A stretch of DNA of 64,000 nt from Aldehydirespirator sp965221185 (GTDB lineage: Bacteria; Actinomycetota; Acidimicrobiia; Acidimicrobiales; Aldehydirespiratoraceae), in contig OZ244866.1 in assembly GCA_965221185.1 (NCBI GenBank), forward strand, positions 806,001 through 870,000, in the 5' to 3' direction. Position 1 is the stretch's first letter. Each line of letters begins with the position of its first letter. Positions 1 to 9,029 of the stretch are shown here, one piece after another. The translations under genes were made by a program, and so were the position numbers. Under the pieces are notes generated by a model. The model was not told where the DNA came from. It saw nothing but the letters and a program-made list of their open reading frames with translations, and made no database searches.

Positions 1-237
1 TTGCGAGAGGCCCGAGTCCAGGGCTTCGCGGTGGACAACGAGGAGTACACCGTAGGGGTGCGCTGCTACGCGGTGCCGGTCCGGGACCATTCTGGTGACG
101 TGACCGCGGCCATCAGCACCTCGATTCCCTCGGCCCGGGTCTCAGACGGGATCTCCCAGCGCGCCCTCGACGTGCTCGGAGACACCGCCGGCCGCATCTC
201 GGCCAAACTCGGCTACCGGGTCCGCTCCGCAGTCTGA
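1..237 (+). CDS. IclR-family transcriptional regulator, C-terminal fragment
   Basis: This is the last 78 residues of a protein whose start lies outside the window. The text VRCYAVPVRDHSGDVTAAIS followed by a final helix ending in KLGYR is typical of the C-terminal effector-binding domain of IclR regulators; the N-terminal winged helix is missing only because of the window edge. IclR proteins bind small aromatic or sugar-derived ligands and control adjacent catabolic genes. It converges on a sulfatase gene with 9 bases between the two stop codons. I infer, without proof, that it regulates the sulfatase/rhamnose cluster to its right, where a repeated promoter motif is found. Confidence 0.85.
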   Translation: MREARVQGFAVDNEEYTVGVRCYAVPVRDHSGDVTAAISTSIPSARVSDGISQRALDVLGDTAGRISAKLGYRVRSAV

Positions 238-246
238 GACCGGGGG

Positions 247-1581
247 TCAGATCACGGCCGAGCCCATCTCGAATGGGTCGTCCGTCAGGTTCGTCCATGA
301 CTTGAGTCGCGCCCGGTGCTCGGCCAGGACGTGGTCGTGGCTGGCCGAGCGGGCCAGGTTGACCGTCTCGGAAGGATCCCTCTCCAGATCGAACAGCATC
401 TCGGGATCGGTGCCCGCGCTGAAGGCCATGTACTTGTAGCGGCGCGTCCGCAGCATCCGGCCCTTGAGCTCCATCCTGAAGGGGTCGGGCTGCAACTCGG
501 CGACGACGAAGTCGCGGCCGTCCATCCTGGGATCGTCGATCACGGGCCTCAGGGACCCTCCGGCCAAGCCCTCGGGCGCCGCGACCTCGGCGTAGTCGCA
601 CAGCGTCGGGACGATGTCGATGCCGGAGACGAGATGGGACCGGTCGAACCGCTCCGCGGGGATCACCCCCGGCCATCGCAGCACGAGGGGGACCGTAACC
701 GGCTCCTCGTAGAGCATCTGCTTGGTGGCCCAGCGGTGGGCGGCCACCCCCTCCCCGTGGTCGCTGGTCAAGGCCACCAGCGTGGTGTCGGAGATTCCGG
801 CGTCGGAGATCGCGTTCAGCACGCGGCCGATCTGGACGTCGACAAGATCGACCAGCCGGTCGTACGCGCAGAGGTACCGCCGCCAGTGCCGCTCGTCCCA
901 GCTGTCGGTCCAGCGAAGCTCGGTCCAGCCGTAGTTGGGTATCACCGCCTCCTGCTTGCGCATCCACCGCACGAACTCGGGCTCGTCCGCGACCGCGTCG
1001 AAGTTCTCGGGCAGTTCGGGCAGCGGAGCGTCCTCGGGCACCCAGGGCAGCAGATCGTGGTCGCGGTCCATGATCCAGAAGCAGATGTCGTGGGGGTTGT
1101 ACAGGGAGACGGCCAGCAGGAACGGCCGGGTCCGGTTCCCGGCCAGATAGCGGACGGCCGCGTCGGTGATGTCGGCGTCCATGGACGCTCCGAGGTCCCG
1201 GTACGACTTCCGTTGCCACTTGAGGTTCAGGAAGCCCGCGATGGCGTCGGGCTCGGGCGGGAACGACTCGGGCAGGTTCCACTTGCCGGCCCAGACCGTC
1301 TCGTAGCCGGCGCCGGAGAAGATCTCCCCAAGGTTGGCAATGCCGTCGCGTATGGGCAGATCGTTGATGTCCACCCCTGCGGTGTGGGGCATCTGTCCGG
1401 TGACGATGCTGGCCCGGCCCGGGCTGCACAGAGGCGACGAGCAGTAGGACTTCTCGAAGGCGACGCCGCCGGCGGCCAGCGTGTCCATGTGCGGGGTGCG
1501 GGTGCGCTCGTTGCCGTAGGCGCTGATGGTGGCCCGCGTTTGCTGGTCGGTGATGATCAAGACGACGTTGGGGCCGGTCAT
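247..1581 (-). CDS. Sulfatase (formylglycine-dependent, alkaline phosphatase superfamily)
   Basis: A 444-residue hydrolase of sulfate esters. It opens with NVVLIITDQQ, whose Asp is a metal ligand, and carries the formylglycine motif CSPGR at residues 52-56, where the Cys would be oxidised by a formylglycine-generating enzyme (not encoded in this window). Further support comes from SDHGEG, the second metal-binding region, and a C-terminal LFDLERDPSETVN segment. The ATG at 1581 is chosen because the family begins right at this beta strand; the 35 extra upstream residues come from an intergenic repeat. No signal peptide is visible, so it may be cytoplasmic. Next to a GH78 rhamnosidase it probably desulfates rhamnose-containing glycan fragments (inference). 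Confidence 0.93.
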   Translation of the reverse strand: MTGPNVVLIITDQQTRATISAYGNERTRTPHMDTLAAGGVAFEKSYCSSPLCSPGRASIVTGQMPHTAGVDINDLPIRDGIANLGEIFSGAGYETVWAGKWNLPESFPPEPDAIAGFLNLKWQRKSYRDLGASMDADITDAAVRYLAGNRTRPFLLAVSLYNPHDICFWIMDRDHDLLPWVPEDAPLPELPENFDAVADEPEFVRWMRKQEAVIPNYGWTELRWTDSWDERHWRRYLCAYDRLVDLVDVQIGRVLNAISDAGISDTTLVALTSDHGEGVAAHRWATKQMLYEEPVTVPLVLRWPGVIPAERFDRSHLVSGIDIVPTLCDYAEVAAPEGLAGGSLRPVIDDPRMDGRDFVVAELQPDPFRMELKGRMLRTRRYKYMAFSAGTDPEMLFDLERDPSETVNLARSASHDHVLAEHRARLKSWTNLTDDPFEMGSAVI

Positions 1582-1595
1582 GCAGGTCTGCCTTT

Positions 1596-1604
1596 CGTGA
1601 ACAT
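1596..1604 (+). promoter_or_regulatory. Putative operator half-site CGTGAACAT
   Basis: The 9-mer lies 14 bases upstream of the sulfatase start. The same CGTGAACWT word recurs between 5322 and 5419, upstream of 11672 and upstream of 24973, always in a promoter region of the rhamnose/sulfatase cluster. A weaker related word (AATTCGTGAAGA on the minus strand, about 1711-1722) lies in the same gap. A shared operator is inference. Confidence 0.4.
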
Positions 1605-1647
1605 GCGCGGGTAGGTGATGACGCCTGGCGGTGCAGTGTCGTGTTTT

Positions 1648-1695
1648 CCGCTCTTGTTCGCTGCGCTCACGGGCCGCTCGGGCCACGGCCTCGCT
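1648..1695 (-). repeat. Dispersed 48-bp intergenic repeat, copy 1
   Basis: On the minus strand this reads AGCGAGGCCGTGGCCCGAGC and continues to GAGCGG. It is nearly identical to copies at 36161-36208 and 51243-51291, and its core matches the 45-bp tandem units at 47924-48148. It includes the inverted motif GGCC-CGAGC-GGCC. It lies between the sulfatase and rhamnosidase genes. Confidence 0.8.
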
Positions 1696-1728
1696 GAACG
1701 CCTCGCCAGAATCTTCACGAATTGCTGC

Positions 1729-4700
1729 CTACCCGCTCGGCCTCGTCGTGAACGAGTAGTCGCCCGAGCCGACGTCGAACGCGACCGCCTCGGTCTCGTC
1801 CCGGGCCTGGGAGATGCCGGAACTGTCGGCTGCGGGCGCACCGTCGCTCCAGACGACCACGCCTCCCTCCGAGATATCCGGGTTCACCTCGTTGAGCTTG
1901 GGGATGTGGACGGTGGCGCGGGTGTTGGGCGGGACGGCCACATCGAGTGCGAAGGTGCCGTTGTCGCGCCGCCAGCTGGCCGATATGGCGCCCCGCACCG
2001 TGCTCAACTCGGCCCGGGCGTGGGCGAGGCCGCCCACGACCTGGGGCTCGACCGAGAACGTGGCGTAGCCGGGGGAGTCCCGGCGGATCCCGGCCAGGTC
2101 CCGGAAGAAGAACTTCTGGACACTGCCGAACAGCTTCATGTTGTAGCTGAGTTGCGGGTCGGTCTCGCCCTCCCACGCCTCCCACAGCGTGGTGGCTCCC
2201 TTGGCGACCTGCTCGCCCCAGCTCGGGAACGTCGTCTGCGTCGCGACCGTGAAGAACACGTCGGCCCGGCCTCCGGCCGGCAGCACCCGGGCCAGCGCGT
2301 CGGTGCCCAGCATCCCGGTGGACAGGTGCCCGTCGCAGTTGGTTTCGATGTCGGAGACGATGTTGGCCAGCACCCCGTCGGAATGGCCGGCGGGCACCAG
2401 CCCCAGGGCCAGCGGGATGGCGTTGGAGCCCTGGCTGCCAGTGGCGTAGCTGGCCGTCTCGTCGTCGAAGTACCGCTCGTTGAATGCCGCCCGGATGTCC
2501 GCCGCGAGGCGCGAGTACTTCTCGGCCCTGCGCTCGTCGCCCAGGATCGCCGCGGCCCAGGCCAGTATCTGCACGTCTCGGCAGTAGAACGCGGTGGACG
2601 TGAGCCCGGCCGGGGTGTGGACCGGAGCGAACGCCGATGTGCCGTCGGGCTGGGGCTCCATGTGGTCGCCGAGGCCCTCGTCGAGCAGGTGGCCGTCGGC
2701 GTGGGTGCCCAGAAAGCGAACCAGGGCCTCGATGCGGTCGTAGTGCCGTTCGAGGATCCCGGGGTCCCCCGACGCGAGGTAGGTGTCCCAGGCCACGATG
2801 GGGTAGGAGCTCTTCCACACCGGGTACATCAGGTAGCAGTCGTAGGTCCGGCGCCAGTGCAGCGGCGAGATGACCGGCAGGTCGCCCGACGGCTTCTGGG
2901 AGTCGGCCAGGTCGTCGAGCCACTTCGACCAGAACAGCACGGTGTCGAACGTGAAGGTGAAGTCGTCGACGACCGGGTCGCCGAGCCAGCCGACCCGCTC
3001 GGACCGGTCGGCGGCGTCCTGGGGGTAACCCTGCAGCGACGAAGCGAGCGTCCAGGTGACGTTGTTGTGGATCCGGTTGAGCAGCTCATCGGAGCACTCG
3101 AAGCCCTCGGTCTCCGAAACGGCGGTGCGAGCGTGACGGGCCTCGATGCCCTCGACGGCGACCCCGTCCGTGTCGCAGGAGACCTCGGCATAGCGGAAGC
3201 CGTGCAGCGTGAAGCGGGGCTCCCAGGTCTCGGACCCGTGGCCCGCCAGCACATAGGTGTCGGTCTGCCGTGCGGAGTGGTCGTAGTGCTCGCCGTAGTC
3301 CTCGAATCCCTGCTCGCCGCGGGCCACCGCGTCGAGATGGAACTCGACGTCGTCGCCGTAGGAGTACATGTTGGAGCGGTTGTCGAGGCTGCCGTCGGGG
3401 TGGACTCCGTGACCGTGGCGGATGGTCACCCGCGCACCGGCCGGGCCGCTCACGGTCAGCCGCGTCCATCCGCTCATGTTCTGGCCGAAGTCGTAGATGG
3501 TTGCGCCATCGCCGGACGGGAACCAGCGTGCCGGCGAGATGGTCCGGACGACCCGGATGGGAGGCAACGGCTGAGCCTGCAGTCGCCCCGAAGGTGCCCT
3601 GGCCGCTTCGGCCGGCTCCCACGCGCTGTCGTCGAAGCCGGGCGCGCACCAGCCGGGCCGCTCCAGGCGGGCGTCGTAGGTCTCGCCGTGGCTGTAGTCG
3701 TTGTAGGTGATCGGCCCGGCCGAGGCTTGCCAGGAGGTGTCGCTGACCAGGCGTACCGTCTTGCCCCCGTCGAGCTCGATGTCGAGCTGCAGCAGGGCCA
3801 CCGGCCGGTCTCCGTAGGGCTCGCGATGGCTGGGGGAGGGCGGCACGTCGTCCTCCGCGCTGTACCAGCCGTTCCCGAGCATGAGCCCGACTGCGTTCGG
3901 GCCGGCACGCAGGTGCCGGGTCACGTCGTGGGTGGCGTAGAGGACCCGCGAGCCCAACTCGGCCGGCAGGTCGTTGTGGTAGTAGGTGATGGCCGGGTCG
4001 AGCACCTGCTCGCCGACCCGCCGCCCGTTGATGTACAGCTCGTAGTAGCCCAGCCCTGACACGTAGCACCGGGCCCGGACGGGCCGGTCGATGAGCACGG
4101 TCTCGGTGCGCAGCAGGGGAGCGGAGACGCCCGCCGCCGCGCAGATCCAGGATGCGTCCCAGTCCCCGGGGTCCAGCAGGGCCATCTCGAAGGTCGCCGG
4201 CGGGCTGTCGGTGCCCGGGCGGCCGTCCCGGTCCCAGGTCTGGACCCTCCACCAGCAGCGTTCGCCGCTGCGGAGCGGCTCTCCCTCGTAGGCGACGGCG
4301 TTGGTCGTTTCGGAGGCGACCCTGCCCGAGTCCCACCGGTCGCCGATGCCGGCGTCGAGGCCCGCCCGGCTGGAGCTGACCAGCACCCGATAGGCCGACT
4401 GGCTCTGGCCCCGGGCGACGGCCCGGTAGGCCGACTGGCTCTGGGACCGGTCGGTGGCCTGGATCCGCCAGCTGAAGCGGGGCGCGGGCTCGTCGAGGCC
4501 GAGCGGGTCGACCTGGTACTCGCACTTGGGGTCGGTCGCCGTGAAGCGGGTCCGGCGGTTGATGGCCTCGTAGGGATCCGGGCTCGCCCAGGCCGGGTCG
4601 ACGTAGTCGAGCAGGTCGCGGCACGCGATCACGGTGCAGCCGGCGTCGGCCAGGTACTGCATGTAGGCACCGAAGGCGTCCAACTCGGTGCTGACCCAGT

Positions 4701-5322
4701 GGTAGCGCCGCAGGGGCACGCCGTGGAAGCAGATCGAGGCGATCCGGCCGTCGCGGGCCCCCTCGACGGCCCATGCGAGGTCGTCGAGGGTCCACTCGGG
4801 CCCGGCGTAGCCGGTGGTCGGTATGAGCAGCGGATGGTCGGCGCGGGGGTCGTAGGCGGGACCCCTGGCCCCCCGGCCGGTGTCGGAGTGCTCCGGGTAC
4901 ACGCCCCGGCGGGCGAACGCGAAGCCCTCGGAGGCGACCACCCGGACCACGTCGGGGCTGTGGTGGAACCCCGGGTAGCAGAACGACGTCGGGGCGGAAA
5001 TCCCGTTCTCGGCGCAGCGCCGCTGGATGTGTTCGATCTCGGCCCGGACGTCCTCCGCGGTCAGCTGCGTGGTGTCGAGATGGCTCTTGGTGTGGTTGCC
5101 GATCTCGAACCCGAGATCGTGAAGCTCCCGGATCTCGGCCCAAGTCATGAACTCGCCGGGCTTGCCCTCGGTGAACCCGAGCCCCTCGCTCACGAAGAAG
5201 GTGGCCCCGAAGCCGTGCCGGCTGAGGAGGGGAGCGACGTTGGCGAGGTCTGAGTGGTTGGCGTCGTCGAAGGTGAGCAGCACCAAGCCGTCGGGAATGG
5301 GCAGCCGCGGATGCTCAGGCAT
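1729..5322 (-). CDS. Fusion of polysaccharide deacetylase (NodB-like) and GH78 alpha-L-rhamnosidase
   Basis: The 1197-residue protein joins two carbohydrate-active domains. Residues ~1-235 are a NodB-type deacetylase domain: LTFDDAN carries the catalytic/metal Asp pair and IGNHTKSH the metal His pair. From ~residue 255 it matches GH78 architecture: an N-terminal beta-sandwich, the concanavalin-like FYVSGLGYYELYING-type region, an (alpha/alpha)6 barrel with the general-acid region DRSERVGWLGD near residue 775, and a C-terminal beta domain. GH78 enzymes release terminal alpha-L-rhamnose. There is no clear secretion signal. A 12-residue direct duplication (SQSQSAYR twice, DNA 4391-4444) sits near residues 293-316, in the first beta domain. 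It is divergent from the sulfatase at 5419. A fusion of these two activities is unusual, and I am sure of both domains. Confidence 0.92.
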   Translation of the reverse strand: MPEHPRLPIPDGLVLLTFDDANHSDLANVAPLLSRHGFGATFFVSEGLGFTEGKPGEFMTWAEIRELHDLGFEIGNHTKSHLDTTQLTAEDVRAEIEHIQRRCAENGISAPTSFCYPGFHHSPDVVRVVASEGFAFARRGVYPEHSDTGRGARGPAYDPRADHPLLIPTTGYAGPEWTLDDLAWAVEGARDGRIASICFHGVPLRRYHWVSTELDAFGAYMQYLADAGCTVIACRDLLDYVDPAWASPDPYEAINRRTRFTATDPKCEYQVDPLGLDEPAPRFSWRIQATDRSQSQSAYRAVARGQSQSAYRVLVSSSRAGLDAGIGDRWDSGRVASETTNAVAYEGEPLRSGERCWWRVQTWDRDGRPGTDSPPATFEMALLDPGDWDASWICAAAGVSAPLLRTETVLIDRPVRARCYVSGLGYYELYINGRRVGEQVLDPAITYYHNDLPAELGSRVLYATHDVTRHLRAGPNAVGLMLGNGWYSAEDDVPPSPSHREPYGDRPVALLQLDIELDGGKTVRLVSDTSWQASAGPITYNDYSHGETYDARLERPGWCAPGFDDSAWEPAEAARAPSGRLQAQPLPPIRVVRTISPARWFPSGDGATIYDFGQNMSGWTRLTVSGPAGARVTIRHGHGVHPDGSLDNRSNMYSYGDDVEFHLDAVARGEQGFEDYGEHYDHSARQTDTYVLAGHGSETWEPRFTLHGFRYAEVSCDTDGVAVEGIEARHARTAVSETEGFECSDELLNRIHNNVTWTLASSLQGYPQDAADRSERVGWLGDPVVDDFTFTFDTVLFWSKWLDDLADSQKPSGDLPVISPLHWRRTYDCYLMYPVWKSSYPIVAWDTYLASGDPGILERHYDRIEALVRFLGTHADGHLLDEGLGDHMEPQPDGTSAFAPVHTPAGLTSTAFYCRDVQILAWAAAILGDERRAEKYSRLAADIRAAFNERYFDDETASYATGSQGSNAIPLALGLVPAGHSDGVLANIVSDIETNCDGHLSTGMLGTDALARVLPAGGRADVFFTVATQTTFPSWGEQVAKGATTLWEAWEGETDPQLSYNMKLFGSVQKFFFRDLAGIRRDSPGYATFSVEPQVVGGLAHARAELSTVRGAISASWRRDNGTFALDVAVPPNTRATVHIPKLNEVNPDISEGGVVVWSDGAPAADSSGISQARDETEAVAFDVGSGDYSFTTRPSG

Positions 5323-5353
5323 TGTCGCTTCCGTTCATCTCCTTGATCTCGAC

Positions 5354-5370
5354 TTCACGTTCGTGAACTT
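5354..5370. promoter_or_regulatory. Palindromic operator candidate in a divergent promoter
   Basis: TTCACGTTCGTGAA (5354-5367) is a perfect inverted repeat with 6-bp arms. Its right half runs on to form CGTGAACTT (5362-5370), the word shared with three other promoter regions of the cluster. It lies between the divergent rhamnosidase fusion (start 5322) and sulfatase (start 5419), so one bound regulator could control both. An IclR-type regulator is the nearest candidate (inference). Confidence 0.5.
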
Positions 5371-5418
5371 GGTGCGAAGCTAACCTAGACCCCCCGGCCG
5401 CCGAGGACGGAGCCCGCA

Positions 5419-6863
5419 GTGGAACGCCAGCGCCCGAACATCCTGTTCTTGCTCACCGACAACCAGCACTGGACCTCCATGGGTGCGGCCGGCAACGACA
5501 TCATCTCCACGCCGCACATGGACGACCTGGCCGCCCGGGGCGTCCTGTTCGAGAACTCCTTCGTGACCACGCCGATATGCGGCGCGAGCCGGGCCAGCTT
5601 CCTCACCGGCCTGTACCGGCGCAGCCACCAGTTCGACTTCCGCACGCCGCCGTTCAGGGCCGCGCTCGGCCCGCTCACCTATCCGGCCCTGCTGAAGGCG
5701 GCGGGCTACCGGACCGGGTTCATCGGCAAGTTCGGCATAGAGAGCGACGGCTACATGAACGTCGAGGACGAACGGGCCGTCCTCGACTCGATGTTCGACC
5801 ACTTCGACGACTTCGAGCACTGGGGGCCCGACTACTACTTCGAGCGCCAGGTCGACGGCAGCCTGCGCCACCTGACCGACGTCACCGGCGACAAGATCGT
5901 CGACTTCCTTCAGCAGTGGCGCGGCGCCGACGCCGAGCGCCCGTTCTGCCTGTCGGTCAGCTTCAACGCCCCCCACTGCCAGGACGACCATCCCCAGCAG
6001 TACATCTGGCCCGACAGCGTCGACCACCTCTACCACGACGCGGTGATCCCGGTGCCCCCCACGGCCGCCCCCGCCTTCATCGAGACGCAGCCCGACTTCA
6101 TCAAGCAGAGCGAGAACCGGGAGCGCTGGCTGAGGCGGTTCGGCACTCCCGAGCTGTTCCAGGAGAACATGAAGGGCTACTACCGCATGGTCAGCGGCAT
6201 CGACGTCGTGCTGGGCCGGGTGCTTCAGGAGCTGGATGCCCTCGGAGCGGCCGACTCCACTGTGGTGATCTTCACCAGCGACAACGGCATGTTCTTCGGC
6301 GAGAGGGGCCTGAGCGACTGCTGGCTGCTGTACGAGGACTCGATCCGTGTGCCCCTGGTGGTGATGGACCCCCGCCTCGAGGAGTCCCGACGGGGCGCTC
6401 GGCTCGGCGAGCTGGCGCTCAACATCGACATATCGCCCACCATCGTCGAGATGGCCGGGGTCCCGGTCCCCGAGGCGGTGCAGGGCCGGAGCCTGCTCCC
6501 GCTGGTGGCGGGCCGGCCCGACGGCTGGAGGCAGGACTTCTACTGCGAGCACCTGTTCGAGCATCCGCTCATACCCAAGAGCGAGGGGTTGCGCACCGAC
6601 CGGTGGAAGTACATCAAGTACGTCGAGCTCCCGGCCTCCGACGAGGAGCAGCGCCGCGAGGGCAACGCGATGAAGGGCGGCATCGGCACGCGCATCCGGG
6701 CGGGAACCGCTATGAGGAGCTCTATGACCTTGAGACCGACCCGCTCGAGGCCGACAACGTGATAGACGATCCCCGCTGCCAGGACACGCTGGCCCGGCTC
6801 GTGCGACGCTTCTCAGAGCTGCGCGACGAGGCCGCGTCGGCCCGGCCACCCAGCACGGATTGA
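5419..6863 (+). CDS. Sulfatase, interrupted by a single-base frameshift near its 3' end
   Basis: A formylglycine-type sulfatase starting at GTG 5419 with NILFLLTDNQ and the motif CGASR at residues 54-58 (Cys type). The frame open from 5419 ends at 6762, but family homology continues in another frame from about 6700: NRYEELYDLETDPLEADNVI runs to the stop at 6863. One missing G in the G-rich stretch around 6700-6706 would restore a full-length ~481-residue enzyme. The catalytic and metal sites precede the break. It may be a sequencing error or a recent pseudogene. The stop at 6861-6863 lies just before the next gene, as expected of an operon. Its role would be desulfation of algal or host glycans (inference). 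Confidence 0.85.
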
Positions 6864-6874
6864 GAGGAGCGGCC

Positions 6875-7816
6875 ATGGCGGCCTATGTCGCGGGATACGA
6901 CGCGGAGGCGGTTTACGCCTGGTGGGACTCGGACCACACCGGCGACAACTACGACGATGTCGTCAGCTACGAGGGCGAGCGGCTCTCCGAGTGCCTTGCC
7001 GGGGTCCGGGCGGTGGCCGAGGTGCACCTCGAACGGAACGCACCGGCCACGTTCTTCATCGTCGCCCGGCTGCTCGACGCAGCCCCCGCCGAGATGGTCG
7101 AGATCCTCGACCACCCGATCTTCGACATTGCCAGCCACTCCTACAACCACCCTGACATCAAGTCCCACCTCCATGACGACCACCGGCTGCGCCACGAGAT
7201 CGTCGACTCCAAGCACGCCATCGAGGACGCCTTCGGCCGGGCCGTCATCGGCTTCACCACCCCCGGCGGCTACGAGGACGGTTACATCGGCGAGCCGAGA
7301 GTCCTCGAGATCCTCCAGGAGGCCGGGTACCGGTACCTCCGCAGCGTCGGCTGCGGGCCCCACTACTCGATGCCGGCGCCGCTGCACCAGCCGTTCTGGT
7401 ATGACGAGGAGGGCTGCGCCGATCTGCTGGAGATCCCCACCCACGCCTGGCACGACAACGTGCTTACCGGCCAGCACGGTCTCGTCTCCTGGCCGCCGAC
7501 GCTGCCGTGGGACTACCCCACCAAGATGCCGACCGACGCCCAGGGCGTGTACGAGGCCTACGCGCCGGGCATCGAGCACGCGGCTGAGAGCGGACTGGTC
7601 GCCTACGTCCCCACCTTCCACCCGTGGTCGATCTACCGGATCGACAACCAGGCGAGCCACATCGCGATGCTGCTGGACCACGCGGCCGGCGTTCTCGAGA
7701 TTCGTTCCTGCGACCAGCTCTACGAGCAGATCCATCGCTGGCCGCGCCGCGCCCCCAACTCCCGCTGGCGGGCTAGCGGGCGAGCGGCGAGAGCTGGGAA
7801 GGGGCAGCACCCATGA
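6875..7816 (+). CDS. Polysaccharide deacetylase family protein
   Basis: A 313-residue NodB-fold protein. It shows WWDSDHTGDN near the start in place of the usual TFDDG, then APATFFIVARLL, the metal motif HSYNH in FDIASHSYNH, and TPGGYEDGY. These place it in the polysaccharide deacetylase/chitooligosaccharide deacetylase superfamily (metal-dependent N- or O-deacetylation). ATG 6875 is preferred to the TTG at 6860, which overlaps the sulfatase stop, because GAGAGGAG lies 5-8 bases before the ATG. Its stop overlaps the next gene's ATG (ATGA), so the two are probably translationally coupled. With the sulfatase and rhamnosidase it would strip substituents from the glycan; the exact substrate is unknown. 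Confidence 0.85.
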   Translation: MAAYVAGYDAEAVYAWWDSDHTGDNYDDVVSYEGERLSECLAGVRAVAEVHLERNAPATFFIVARLLDAAPAEMVEILDHPIFDIASHSYNHPDIKSHLHDDHRLRHEIVDSKHAIEDAFGRAVIGFTTPGGYEDGYIGEPRVLEILQEAGYRYLRSVGCGPHYSMPAPLHQPFWYDEEGCADLLEIPTHAWHDNVLTGQHGLVSWPPTLPWDYPTKMPTDAQGVYEAYAPGIEHAAESGLVAYVPTFHPWSIYRIDNQASHIAMLLDHAAGVLEIRSCDQLYEQIHRWPRRAPNSRWRASGRAARAGKGQHP

Positions 7817-8979
7817 GGATCGCCAGGGTGCGAGTCACTCACATCGACATGTCGTTCTGGGGCGACTTCGCCAGCCGGCAGGACGAGCTGCGGCTGGTGA
7901 CGCTCATGGCGATCTACCCCCAGTACCGCCATCCTCTTTCGAGCTGGTTCCCGCGCGATGCCATGTGCGTGGTGGAGATCCAGACCGACGACGGTCTGGT
8001 GGGTACCGGCTGGTGCGAGGACTACGCCCGGGCCACGAGCGTCATCGTTGAGAACCACCTCACCAAGCTCCTAGTCGGCGCGAACCCTCTCGAGCGCAGC
8101 CGGCTGTGGGACCAGATGTTCCGCAGCACGATGCCCTACGGGCGCAAGGGCCCGGCGCTGTTCGCCATCAGCGCGGTGGACATCGCCCTGTGGGACCTGG
8201 CCGGCAAGCACTTCGGCCAGCCCGTGTTCGAGCTGCTCGGTGGCCGGGCCCGCGACCCGGTGCCGGTGTACGCCAGCCACCTTCACTTCACCAACGAGGA
8301 CGAGTTCGTGGCGGAAGCGGCCGAGTATGTGAATCGCGGCTTCAAGGCCATGAAGATGCGCTTCCTGCACGGTCCCGCCGATGGGCCCGCGGGCCTGCAC
8401 CGCAACGTCGAGCTGGTCCGGATGCTGCGCTCGACGGTGGGTGACGACATCGACATCATGGCCGACGCCTACATGGGCTGGGATCTGGAGTACGCGCTGC
8501 GCATGTGCCGCGCCCTTGCGCCCTTCGACATGAAGTGGGTGGAGGAGCCGTTGCTTCCTGACCAGCTTCGGGAGTACGCCGTTCTGCGGCGGGAGTCTCC
8601 GGTGCCGATCGCGGCCGGTGAGCACGAGACAACCCGCTACGGGTTCGCCCAGATCATCGAAGCCGAGGCGCTCGACATCATCCAGTTCGACATCGGCCGG
8701 GTGGGGGGCTTCAGTGAGGCCAGGAAGGTGTGTGCGCTGGCGCAGGCCGCCGGCCTGCCCGTCTACACCCACGCCTACGGGATGCCGACCCTGCATCTGG
8801 CCACCAGCGACCGGGCCGTGAGCATGGTCGAGTACTTCCCCGTTCCGGTCTGGGACAATGTGGAGGAGGCTCCCCACTTCGACGGCACGGCCATACCCGA
8901 GGGCGGCGAGGTGTCGTTGGGGGATGCCCCGGGGCTGGGCTCCAACCTGTCGCTGGCCGGCTTCACCCCGCTGGCGTGA
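7813..8979 (+). CDS. Mandelate racemase/muconate lactonizing enzyme family; L-rhamnonate-dehydratase-like
   Basis: A 388-residue enolase-superfamily enzyme. It has an N-terminal capping domain and a barrel with Mg ligands in IMADAYMGWD (~residue 215), WVEEP (~245) and AAGEHE (~270), and a catalytic His in YTHAYG (~319). Spacing and the motifs MPYGRKGPALFAISAVDIALWDL and VVEIQTDDGLVGTGWCED resemble sugar-acid dehydratases of the rhamnonate type. The expected reaction is L-rhamnonate to 2-keto-3-deoxy-L-rhamnonate. It overlaps the upstream deacetylase (ATGA) and is followed by a DHDPS-family aldolase. It has a close paralogue at 13677; the two may act on different sugar acids. The family is certain, the substrate inferred from context. 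Confidence 0.88.
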   Translation: MRIARVRVTHIDMSFWGDFASRQDELRLVTLMAIYPQYRHPLSSWFPRDAMCVVEIQTDDGLVGTGWCEDYARATSVIVENHLTKLLVGANPLERSRLWDQMFRSTMPYGRKGPALFAISAVDIALWDLAGKHFGQPVFELLGGRARDPVPVYASHLHFTNEDEFVAEAAEYVNRGFKAMKMRFLHGPADGPAGLHRNVELVRMLRSTVGDDIDIMADAYMGWDLEYALRMCRALAPFDMKWVEEPLLPDQLREYAVLRRESPVPIAAGEHETTRYGFAQIIEAEALDIIQFDIGRVGGFSEARKVCALAQAAGLPVYTHAYGMPTLHLATSDRAVSMVEYFPVPVWDNVEEAPHFDGTAIPEGGEVSLGDAPGLGSNLSLAGFTPLA

Positions 8980-9029
8980 TGGGGGAGATCCAGCTGCGCG
9001 GTGTGGTGTCCGTGGTCGTGACGGGGTGA
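8979..9029 (+). other. Short ORF resembling a duplicated start of the downstream aldolase gene
   Basis: ATG 8979 overlaps the dehydratase stop and opens a 16-residue frame, MGEIQLRGVVSVVVTG. Its LRGVVSVVVT mirrors LRGVVPVVPT at the start of the next gene in a different frame. At DNA level 24 of 30 bases match between about 8994 and 9045. It is probably the remnant of a lost or duplicated gene start and is unlikely to encode a functional protein. Confidence 0.45.

Noticed and set aside
1615..4059. Very long antisense open frame opposite the rhamnosidase fusion (814 codons)
   Set aside because: High-GC shadow frame; low-complexity Arg/Gly/Val-rich text without any domain, while the other strand encodes clear GH78 motifs.
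5419..6863. Programmed frameshift in the sulfatase
   Set aside because: No slippery heptamer with a downstream structure is evident; a missing base in a G-rich run is simpler.
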